10,517 nt of DNA. It comes from Physocladia obscura (taxonomy: Eukaryota; Chytridiomycota; Chytridiomycetes; Chytridiales; Chytriomycetaceae). A program made the translations under genes and the position numbers. A model generated the notes under the pieces. The model was not told the DNA's origin and did not search any database. It was given only the letters and a program-made list of their open reading frames with translations. Location of the stretch: positions 1 to 10,517 of the forward strand of contig JADGJH010000657.1 of NCBI GenBank assembly GCA_027596945.1, read 5' to 3'. Shown here one piece after another: positions 1 through 8,097 of the stretch. Positions within the stretch are counted from its first letter, which is position 1. Every line of letters starts with the position of its first letter.

Positions 1-115
1 TTGTATTTCAATTCTTATTTATTGTACACAAAGAATGGATGGATTATTTTATTTGGCAGTGAATTATTCCAGACTGTCGCCACTGGTCATGGAATTTTAA
101 CAGCCCGGCGGGTCA

Positions 116-1123
116 ATGCTGGGCAATGACAGAATTTTTTGTGAAACAGACAGAAGGGATACAGCGCTCACAAAAATTGGGTTGCCACTGAGACTTGTCT
201 GTGCCCTTTCAACATGGTGGGCAATACAATGTGCAGGTTACAAGCTCACCTATGGAGTTGGAATGCCATTTGCTCTCATTGCAGGTTGGGCTTCTTACCT
301 TGACAAGATCTGTCAGTGGATTGGGACAGGAGCACTGTTGGACTACCAGTTCAACAGCGGCAAGTGGCTGAGCCCTGATGCACGTAGCTGGAACCCACCT
401 ACACTTCCCCGCGCTCCTGCTCCAGCTGTGTCAATTAACAAAATAAAGTCTGTTAACCTTAATACCTTTCCTGCATGTCCCAACACTTTGCTCAACAAAC
501 TCATTTCAAGCAGTCCATCATCAGCCACCTTCCATTTGGCGCACCCCTACTTTCAACCTGCCTGCTCACCTCTGAATCTTTCTGCCTGGTCCCACTGCTT
601 CAAGAACTATCCTGACCAGCAACTTATTACTGGTGTCCTCAATGCTATAAAATATGGCATTGACATTGGTTTCAAACACCCTGACTCCCTCCCTCCTGCT
701 TGGTGCCAACGTCCCTTCTGCTTTCAAGTTCTCCAGCAATATCAGCTTGAACATCCAGAAGGAAATGGCCCAGGGTTGCACTTGCAGTCCATTCCTGGCC
801 CCCCTTTCCCTCACTTCTGATCTTCACCCTTAGGCTCAGCCCCCATGTTCTCTGGTGGCTGTTGCCAAACTCATAACCTTTCCTGGCCCCACAATGGCTC
901 TTCAGTAAATGATGGGACCCCAGACTTGAGAGCTGAACTACAATACAAACACTTTGACAACGCCATTGCAGCCATACTCAAAGCCAGCCCTGGATGCCTA
1001 CTGTCTAAAGCCAATATTTCAAATGCTTTCAGACATATCCTTGGTCACATGGAAGACTGGGAGTTACTGGGATTCAAGTGGAATGGCCAGTTTCAACAAA
1101 AAATCAAACTAAAAAAAGAATAA
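116..1123 (+). pseudogene. Relic of a DIRS-like retroelement: gag-like region plus start of reverse transcriptase
   Basis: One reading frame runs from the ATG at 116 to the TAA at 1121-1123, broken only by a TGA at 818-820. The stretch after the TGA (SSPLGSAP, then HNLSWPHNGSSVNDG, then SKANISNAFRHI and LLGFKWNGQF) matches the opening of DIRS-type reverse transcriptases, where the usual forms are close to SSVNDGIPD, KVDIKSAFR and LLGFKWNG. In this family the aspartate of the DIKSAFR block is the first catalytic metal ligand; here it is Asn (ANIS), so polymerase activity would be lost. The frame ends right after LLGFKWNGQF, so the YxDD-type box, RNase H and tyrosine recombinase are absent. The part before the TGA (for example a motif near residues 68-92, and LSAWSHCFKNYPD) fits the linker and gag-like region of these elements. 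The TGA sits where relatives usually have Arg, so a CGA-to-TGA transition would explain it. No long terminal repeats, split repeats or target duplication are visible. The dead state is certain; the family call is made from memory of motifs. Confidence 0.72.
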
Positions 1124-1185
1124 AAAATAAAAAATACAGCATCAATTTTACTATTACTTATCTTTTGTTTGTTTATTTACTTTAA

Positions 1186-1525
1186 ATCCAAAACAAAGTT
1201 GGGTTCAAAAAAGATGAATCAACAATACTGCCTGCTAAAAAACCTTCATCAGTTTCTGATGGGATTGTAATTTCTGCAGCAATTGAAACTTTACTTCAGA
1301 TAGCTGATGATTGCCAAGGAGTAGTTCAAGGTCTTGGTGCTCAAGTTATCAAGAAGGCATGCCAAAAGTCTTCAAAAGGCATTTATGAGCCAAAACAAGT
1401 ACAAGCCACATGGAGGGCAAAACAAAACAGATCCATGGTTTGATAGCAAGATGATTGTGCAGTATTTAAAGAAAGAAATTAAAGGAAAGCCACAGCACAA
1501 GCAAGGTAGGCCCATTATCTATTGA
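1186..1525 (+). pseudogene. Decayed coding fragment of unknown origin in two overlapping frames
   Basis: Two open frames overlap here. The first is open from about 1186 to the TGA at 1441-1443 (contains VISAAIETLLQIADDCQGVV and KGIYEPKQVQATWRAKQ) but has no ATG at its head. The second runs to the TGA at 1523-1525 (contains KPHGGQNKTDPWFDSKMIV and KEIKGKPQHKQGRP). Both have protein-like composition and are less AT-rich than the flanks, which suggests one ancestral coding region shifted by an indel around 1390-1440. It lies just downstream of the retroelement relic on the same strand, so it may belong to it or to a second insertion. I do not recognise a family and assign no function. Confidence 0.35.
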
Positions 1526-2169
1526 GACTCAAAGCTAACTGATATTAAATTAAATTAAATCTAAAATCTAAAATAAAATAAATAAAATAAACAAGCAAAG
1601 GATGAGAGAGAAAAGATTAAAGAAATAATGTTTAACTAAATATAGTACAGTAATTTTTGGGAGAGACTGTTGCTTTCAGCAAGCACAAACATAGACTGTA
1701 GCATCGGAGTTGTCTACGTGTCGTGATGTTGTGACGCTTCAAATTTTTCTGCCGTTGCTGATGTCACAGAAATATTGGTGCGGTAGCGTGTAAACGAGGA
1801 CTTCCACGGGTGACGTTTCGGTGCCATGGTGTAATGGTATTGGTGTTTTGCCAACAAGCAAGAAAGCAGGCAAGAAAGATGCAGCACGGAGATTCAGGCG
1901 GCAAAGAAGGAGAAGGCTTAATTAATCGGTGTTGTTGCTAGTATTGGAGGTTTTAGGCTATTGCTGACACGTTGAGTTGGCGACGGTTGATGCTGGCGTT
2001 ATCGACGTACAACTCGTTGGAACGCCAATCAGTAAGTTGATTCGTTGATGCGTCGGTGCGCCGCTGCGTGTCATTGGCTTGGGTTGCGGTGGTCCATTGC
2101 GCTGGCTTCTGTTTATTTAGTTTAACTTTCACTCATCAGATTTCGCTCGTCAACAAATCGAATCAATAA
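1526..2169. other. Gene-free stretch between the retroelement remains and the minus-strand gene array
   Basis: No convincing gene was found. Positions about 1545-1595 are low-complexity A/T runs of AAATT and AAATA type. From about 1670 to 2110 the base composition rises to roughly half G+C with several CpG steps, unlike both flanks. A short plus-strand match to the 5' end of a eukaryotic tRNA-Gln/Glu lies at 1820-1838, without the rest of a tRNA. Only ORFs of under 40 codons occur: one on the minus strand starting at the ATG around 1827, and one plus-strand frame around 1835-1940. The right part (2110-2169) is the 3' flank of the PET100-like gene. The GC-rich part could be a promoter for something to the left, a non-coding RNA, or another old insertion. 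Confidence 0.5.
2112..2117 (-). terminator. Polyadenylation signal AATAAA of the PET100-like gene
   Basis: A canonical AATAAA on the minus strand lies 52 bp after the TGA at 2172-2170 of the PET100-like reading frame, in an A/T-rich setting. Position and orientation fit a cleavage and polyadenylation signal. No cleavage site can be seen directly. Confidence 0.5.
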
Positions 2170-2635
2170 TCAATCTTTTTCATTTTTATTCTTCCATGCC
2201 AATCGTTCTTGGTGTGCTCTTTTCATATTGGCAACCTGCGAAATTATTTTACCAAAAATTAATAAAAAATAAACAAACTCACATTTTCCTGGATTTCACT
2301 GTGAGACTTTGGTGTATTCTGAGTGGAATTTTGAATAAAAGAAAGAGATGATCAAATATGGAACAATACCCGCACAAGTTCAGCTTCTGGAACGCCCATT
2401 TCGATGTGAATTGGACGGGTGGCGCCAGACCTCAGCAGACGTTCCTGCAACTCTGGTCTGTTGAAGATGTACAAAGACCCGATTGGAAACATGATGTAGA
2501 CAAAAAACTTGCTGCGAGTAGTTGAACGCATATAGACACGAACGAATTAAGACAGTGATGGCGGTGAGATTGATTGCAAGAGTAACGAGCGATTAGACAC
2601 TTATCACATTCCAAAAAACTTGACACTCACCCCAT
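2170..2635 (-). CDS. PET100: PET100-like mitochondrial protein (cytochrome c oxidase assembly), four coding exons
   Basis: The model is 2635-2631, 2511-2370, 2318-2283 and 2235-2170, giving 82 residues. Introns are 2630-2512 (donor GTGAGT), 2369-2319 (51 bp) and 2282-2236 (47 bp, donor GTGAGT); all junctions keep phase. The protein begins M-G, then KFFVYIMFPIGSLYIFNRPE, a single membrane-type segment ending in FNRPE, and closes with a charged Lys/Arg/Glu helix (MKRAHQERLAWKNKNEKD). That order and size match PET100, a small inner-membrane protein needed to assemble cytochrome c oxidase, which has a FP(V/I)xxxY/F segment near the N-terminus and a basic coiled tail. The first coding exon holds only five coding bases (ATGGG), so the start is the weak point; a phase-compatible open frame also exists upstream (2789-2692 joined to 2642). 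The call rests on length, topology and the FPIG segment, not on an alignment; another small mitochondrial membrane protein is possible. Confidence 0.5.
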
Positions 2636-2789
2636 CTCTTTACTACGACAGCGCAACAAAAAAAAATACAAACATTTCAGTATTCACTTACATGTCCAAA
2701 AACACAACATTCCGCACAAAATACTCAACTGCACTTTGTTTGCTGTTGACATTCTCTTTTTGATTCAATTTGCTTTTCAAGAAAAAGAG

Positions 2790-5700
2790 TCATTTGTCAT
2801 CATCACAAGAGGAGTCGCTTCCAGCACCATCCAAACCCAAACTAAACCGCCCCAAACTGTTTTTTGCGGTAGCAACTGCCATTATTGCTGCAGGTTGTAC
2901 AGCTACTGACTTCTCTTTATCTTTTTTGGGTATTGTAACAGGAACACGTCCTTCAAATATCCCCAGCGATGCCCAGACGGCACAGCAAAAATCTACCCCG
3001 ACCTTTTCTAAATCGCTTATTTGAAATTGCTGTCCCTGATCGCTGAATTACTCAAGTTGTTTACATATATGCAGTGAACTCACCTTCTTTTCTCCAACAT
3101 CTGCACCGCAATATGAGCTCTCAAGAGTATAACTTCCTACAACTCCCAATTCACGCCACATTACAACTCTTGCTGTTGATTCTTTGCTTTTTTCCACCGT
3201 ATATTTGCAATTCAATGGATCAAACACTGGATTTAATGTTGCAAGAAGTGACGGAAATATCTAAGAAGACAAAAATTAAAAAAAAATAAGAATAAGCATA
3301 AAAAATAAAATAAAAGGAGACCTTTTCTATCCCATCGTTAAGCCCTGGTCCATTTTCGCATCCAAAAATAAATATATTTTTTTTCTTTGAGTGCCCATGG
3401 AAGTCACAGGAAACAAGTGGTCGTTTTCCGCAGCATTCTATAAGATAATTCCACAATTTTTTGGTCCAATATATTGTTGGCGTTTTTGTTGCACTTGGAT
3501 TTTGCCATGCACGATTAAGGTCAGTACCAGCCAAACCACATCGATGATTTCCTGCAATTACTCCATCTGGATTGAGCATCGGTACAATTTTGAAAACGCA
3601 TTTTTGACGCAGTATATTTGCAGTTTCGTCATCACTCAGCAAGAATTGTATAACCCCTGTTTTTTTGTTTTATCTTTTCCTCCAATTTGAAAAAATAAAA
3701 TAAAAATAGAATTAACTCACCATGCATAATATAGCTGGAATTACTTTCTCCGGGATGGACCTATAAAGATGATGGGTTTTTTTTTTTTTTTGGATTTGAA
3801 AATACAGTTGAAACATCAAATGTCTTACTCTTGAGGTCAAAAATACATATATACGATTATTCATAGGGAAATCGGCAATACTTGCACAGTCAAATGCAGT
3901 GATAGTCAACAGCTCAACTGTATTTCCTCCAACGCTTGAACATAAGGCTTGCCTTCGACATCGATTGTTGAATTTCGAACAGGTTTTACCCTCTATGACT
4001 TCAAAATTTCGTTCACTGTCTCCACCTTGCTGCTGATAGTCAAGATACAAGGTGAGATCCGAGACTGTATATGGATAATGATATGCAATAAATAATGTGT
4101 CATCTTGATGTTGATTTTTGAGATGAAAAGTAAGTGTCGAATAAGTTGGTGTTGAAATTGCGAATTTGTTATCCGATAGCTGGGGGAATTGCTGCTGTTC
4201 TTGGTACTGATTCTGATGCTGTTGAAAATTTTCGGCATTGCCAGAAAATGCTGATGTTGAAGTTTCATCGGATTTTGCGAAAAGATCTGGCTTTCGATAG
4301 TGATTCCTGCAAGAATAAACGAGGAAAAAAGTATTGATGGGCCGACAAACTAGCTACACATAAACTCAACTTATAGAAGCAAATGTTTTCACCGCCACGT
4401 CGCCAAACGCCTTCTTTTTTCGAATAAATCACCGGTTGCATACCTTTTTGTTTTTTAAACAAATTTATTCAAAAAAACAAAAAACAAACAAGAAAAAAAA
4501 ACCTTCTCCAAACTGACTGTTTCCTTTGCTCATATTAATTATATTAAACTTATAAGACACAGAGGGAATCATATTTTTAACAGAAAAATAAAACCACTGT
4601 GGAAATAGCAAGAGTTGAATCAATACAAACACAGTAAAATATTTTTTAAAAAATAACTTGATTGTGACGCCCAGGCTTAGAGCCAATATCGCATTGCAAA
4701 ACCAAATCGTATTCAGTCGGTTGCACTTTGATTGCCAGTTGAAGATTTCCACTTTCAAATCGAGATTCAAATTGCAATTCACTATGGTTTCATTTAATGA
4801 TTTTTTTATTCGTGTGTGCGTTTGACTTGAAATTAACTCAACTCAGGGTTTTTGACAGCAATATCTGCCGCAACACTTTCGTTCATGGCATCATAGACAA
4901 TAAGATCAGAAAAAAAGCCCGGTTTTAAAATTCTTGAAGTTTGCTCATATATTGTTCGCCGTAGCATGTTATTTGATTTTTTACTTTGAAATTCAGCTTC
5001 TTTGGGTGTGGGACTTTTTATTTGCGGCTGAAGTGAAGGAGCAGCTGTTCCATTAATAGAAGTAGCAGCAACAGCAATTGTTAAAGGAGTAGGAGCTCCA
5101 TGAAATTTGAGGCTGGGACGGTAATCGTCGGGATCACGGTTCAAAACAAATGGAGCGGTGGAAATATTAAATGTAGTTGGAAATACACTTTTTAAAATCC
5201 GTGTAGGCAAAACTGGCAAATTTTCATGTTGAAATTCGGTTTTGTTGTCGCTGTCGCTGCAAAACCATGGCATTTCGGGGCAAAGAGATTCAAGGTGGAC
5301 TTCCTCTTCAGGTGAAAATGTTGCAGAAATTGCAATATTCGAGGAGCTCGATGCACTTGAAGATATTTCATTTAAAAGCTGTGTATTGCTATTTTGTTTG
5401 AATAGTTTTGATGTGTTTGTGCGCTTTTTGCGGCGTGGTGTCGTTGGTGTTGGTATTGGTGTTGAATCTGATAATTTTTCCTGAGTTGCTGCTGTTGTTT
5501 GAGGAAAAAGCACAGTGCCTGAATTTTGTTTTTTAAGTTGCGATTTTGATTTCAGAGCGTCACTTTGTGGTTGATTTTCGTTGCTGTCAACTGCGATTTC
5601 AAAGTGTCGATGCTGAATTTGATTGATAAATGGTAAATCCGCTTCAGCAACTGCTGCGCGTAAAACAGCAACTAGAAGAGATGGAATAGTGGCTGTGGTA

Positions 5701-6040
5701 TTTGTTGCAAATGATATACTAATATCCGTTTCTGTTGATTTATTTTATATTAATTAACTTTCACTAGCTTTGTTTATCGCTCACGTTGAATTAATTCTTC
5801 CAAACTCGATGTTAAGATTTCAAGCCCATCAGTCAAATTAAATTCTTTTCGGCCTGCAGCTGAAAACTTCATTAATTCAAAAGGTAATTCAAAGATACAT
5901 TTCCTCAAACTTGTTTCTACAACGGCCTTAAGAAGTCTCAAAGTAGACTTTCGAGCCGAATCGCAGTTTTGGAGACTCTTGAACAAGTTTAAAAAGAATG
6001 GGATGCTAAATATTGCAATAATATCTATAACAACGGTTTC

Positions 6041-6083
<43 letters not shown>

Positions 6084-7630
6084 GACATATTATCAGATGC
6101 ATTGCCACGCCTTTGAAAATAAATCATACCATGCTTTGCAAAACAAGTTAATAAATCCATTGCAACCTCAAATCCTTGATTTTCTTTGGATTCTCGCATT
6201 GCCCCGAAATTATTTGATTTGAAGAATGCAAAAATTGTGTCCAAGATACCTCGCTTATGCATTATCATAATATTTGTTTCTGTGCCGAATATTATGACCA
6301 AAATCTCAAGAAAATAAAATAAATAAACACCGTTTTTGAATGCAAAAACTCGCAGAACTTGAAGGCCAAGGAAAACAGATGTCGTATCCTTGCGATCATG
6401 CCATTTTTTAACAATATCTACAACAATATCAATTGATCCATGCAGTCGAGCTATTAACGATAACTTTGCATCTGAAAATATAAATTAAAATTCAAACAAT
6501 TATTATGATAATTTGAAAGTAAATACCATATTTTGCAAGTTTCATGATAATATTAAAAATATTTGTAATGGCTTCATCACTTCTTGCCGCAAACGAAGGA
6601 ACTCCGCTTGGAAGGCTGGAACTATTTTTTACACCACTGCCATTAGTCGTTGCCGAGCTACTCCCAACAGCATCATCTTTTCTTCGACTGTTCACAGTTG
6701 ATATCTTACTATTTATTGACCATAATTGCTGTTTGTCAGAAGTTCCAGAAGCGTATCCGGTCGACGAAGTAATTCCAACAAGACAAGTAATAATTGCAGT
6801 TGATGCGTTTTTTCGAGCCAAAAATGCAATACTTGAGGTTATGTCGCTGGTAGATGTAATAATGCGAAGAATGAGATTCGTGACAATGATGCAAATATCG
6901 ACATCTGGTACTATCTGAGTTCGGGAAATAAGAAAGAGGGTCAGAAAAGAAAAAAAAGAAAGTGTTGGCGGTTTTGCACGAGCCACCTTTATACATTTAA
7001 GAAGAATGGAAACTCCACTGGCACTTGAATACTTCGAAAAAAATATTTTATGAAGTGGTGAATCAGCAATAAGGATTGCAGTCGCTGCGGACGACGTGTT
7101 TGAACTTTCTTTATCGAGAATACGCTTGATTTCAAGGCAAGTTTTGACAACACGTCGACGAAGGTCTCGCTCGCTTGTGAGTGTTGGCGAAACGGAAGCT
7201 GTGCTAACGTTTATTACAGGGTCACTGCAGTTACGCGATAGAGCAATAAACGGAGGTGAGTTAATATTATTATTAACTGTTATATTTGAAGTTGATATGA
7301 AATTATTGCTTGATCTTCGCGATCCAGGGGCAGAAATAGAAATATTTAAACTACAGATTTCTTTTGCAGATAAATTTACATGGACAGTATTTAAATCATG
7401 CGCATTTTGGGGCTGTTGCTGTTGCTGTTGGTATTGCTGTGGTTGTAGCAGTATTGGCTCAGCCAGAAGAGCTGCCAGCTGATCAAAGGCTTTTGCTGCA
7501 AGAAATGAACTTGGAGGTGAAATATTATTGCCGTGTTGGAAATGATGCTGAATGAAATCTGTTGAGCCACTTCCAAAAGTGCGATATTTCGACAGTCTGT
7601 ACAAATACTATTAATAAAGTTGAACTGCAT
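2790..7630 (-). CDS. AGTPBP1: CCP1/AGTPBP1-like cytosolic carboxypeptidase (tubulin deglutamylase, M14D), about 15 exons
   Basis: This zinc carboxypeptidase family removes glutamates from tubulin side chains and C-termini in the cytosol and at cilia. Modelled exons: about 7630-7609 (uncertain), 7495-6987, 6914-6527, 6471-6331, 6279-6130, 6024-5785, 5731-4843, 4781-4658, 4596-4503, 4443-4371, 4306-3829, 3760-3721, 3656-3322, 3260-3084, 3035-2790; about 1301 residues (human CCP1 is 1226). Phase holds at every junction. Residues about 90-500 are a helical, armadillo-like repeat region as in CCP1. The CCP N-domain follows ([49 protein letters not shown]). The catalytic domain keeps HPGE at 1038-1041 and DFHGHS at 1134-1139 (zinc ligands), NPDG, DLNR with Arg 1098, KESTAR, and YTLES with catalytic Glu 1208, so it should be active. 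There is a Gln run at residues 25-37 and a Gln-rich insertion at about 895-920. The catalytic domain is about 15 residues shorter than human before KIFPSLL. The first exon is not secure: no in-frame ATG precedes residue 170 in the main exon frame. Confidence 0.93.
6043..6083. repeat. ATT/AAT trinucleotide microsatellite, about 13.7 units
   Basis: A perfect 41 bp run of ATT on the plus strand (AAT on the gene strand). It lies inside a probable CCP1 intron (6129-6025, donor GTATGA, acceptor TTATAG). Removing the repeat would leave about 64 bp, the usual intron size in this gene, so the repeat likely expanded within an ordinary intron. If the intron were retained it would encode a run of 13 Ile. 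Confidence 0.95.
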
Positions 7631-7657
7631 CAAATCAATTTCAATTTGAAATGTGAA

Positions 7658-7663
7658 TTTATA
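7658..7663 (-). promoter_or_regulatory. TATAAA element between the 113-residue ORF and the CCP1 gene
   Basis: A TATAAA hexamer on the minus strand lies 27 bp upstream of the candidate CCP1 ATG (7630) and 15 bp after the stop of the 113-residue frame. It could be a TATA box for CCP1 with a very short leader, or a variant polyadenylation signal for the preceding gene. Sequence alone does not separate the two. Confidence 0.25.
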
Positions 7664-7678
7664 CAGCTTCGCTCAGAA

Positions 7679-8020
7679 TTAAGTCAAGGGTAGATGTTTA
7701 ACTTGCATATTTGGCAAAATCATTCCACTGAATCCTAGTTTACTGGGGTTTGCATTGACAGTGTACCCAGTTATAGCATCATCAAGCTCTTTACTTATGC
7801 TTGATGAAACAAAATTGTTTATAGAGTTTGAAGTTGCATTAGAAGCAAAAGTGCTGCTGCCAGATCTGTTGCTAGGCACAACCTTTTTTGTTTTTGATTT
7901 TGGCACAGTCAATTGTGAAGAATTTACTGGCGCAGAAGTGTCTTTCCCTTTCTTCTTTAGAGCTGATGCCGACAACGCGTTTTTGCTTGATAATGAGGAT
8001 GGAACTTTTTTGGAAGCCAT
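7679..8020 (-). CDS. Unrecognised 113-residue Ser/Lys-rich protein
   Basis: An intronless frame from the ATG at 8020-8018 to the TAA at 7681-7679. I chose this ATG because it is the first one in frame. Residues 1-75 are low-complexity Ser, Lys, Ala and Asn (for example SSKNALSASALKKKGKD), probably disordered and basic. The last 35 residues differ: KELDDAITGYTVNANPSKLG followed by FSGMILPNMQVKHLPLT, with a more ordered and conserved look (GFSG, ILPN). I do not recognise a family. It sits 77 bp after the eS25 stop and about 48 bp before the proposed CCP1 start, same strand, so it could be its own gene or a first exon of the CCP1 transcript: a donor-like GGTTAC-type step is absent, but GGGTAC at the DAITG codon has the phase needed to join the CCP1 frame at 7596. 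An acceptor-like TGTCAG just upstream of the ATG could mark a 5'UTR intron. No signal peptide or membrane segment is seen. Confidence 0.55.
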   Translation of the reverse strand: MASKKVPSSLSSKNALSASALKKKGKDTSAPVNSSQLTVPKSKTKKVVPSNRSGSSTFASNATSNSINNFVSSSISKELDDAITGYTVNANPSKLGFSGMILPNMQVKHLPLT

Positions 8021-8063
8021 TTGAAGCAAAACCTTCACCTGACAATTGAATTTGGTGTGATAT

Positions 8064-8069
8064 TTTATT
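8064..8069 (-). terminator. Polyadenylation signal AATAAA of RPS25
   Basis: Canonical AATAAA 28 bp after the TAA of the eS25 frame. Only 43 bp separate it from the ATG of the next gene, so the 3'UTR of RPS25 and the leader or promoter of that gene must be very short or overlap. Confidence 0.55.
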
Positions 8070-8097
8070 GAAGGAGAAGACAATAGCTTCCCGCAAT

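Noticed and set aside
845..1123. Separate small gene starting at the ATG at 845
   Set aside because: It is in the same frame as 116-820 and continues the reverse transcriptase motif order, so it is the same relic after a stop codon.
1820..1895. Intact tRNA gene
   Set aside because: Only the 5' acceptor and D-arm part fits; the anticodon loop lacks T33 and no T-arm or 3' acceptor strand is present.
2432..2689. Minus-strand protein starting at the ATG at about 2754 or the short ORF at 2626-2432
   Set aside because: These frames run across the PET100-like exons out of phase, and the in-phase frame gives the more protein-like membrane segment.
3220..3642. Stand-alone 140-residue carboxypeptidase protein on the minus strand
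   Set aside because: It is one catalytic exon (3656-3322) of CCP1 plus read-through into an intron; the zinc motif HPGE lies in the preceding exon.
6025..6129. Poly-isoleucine tract as part of the normal CCP1 protein
   Set aside because: It is flanked by usable GT and AG sites of matching phase, and its removal restores the expected spacing; kept only as a possible retained-intron form.
7096..7482. Plus-strand ORF with Cys/Ala-rich repeats
   Set aside because: It is the antisense shadow of the CCP1 Gln-rich N-terminal exon.
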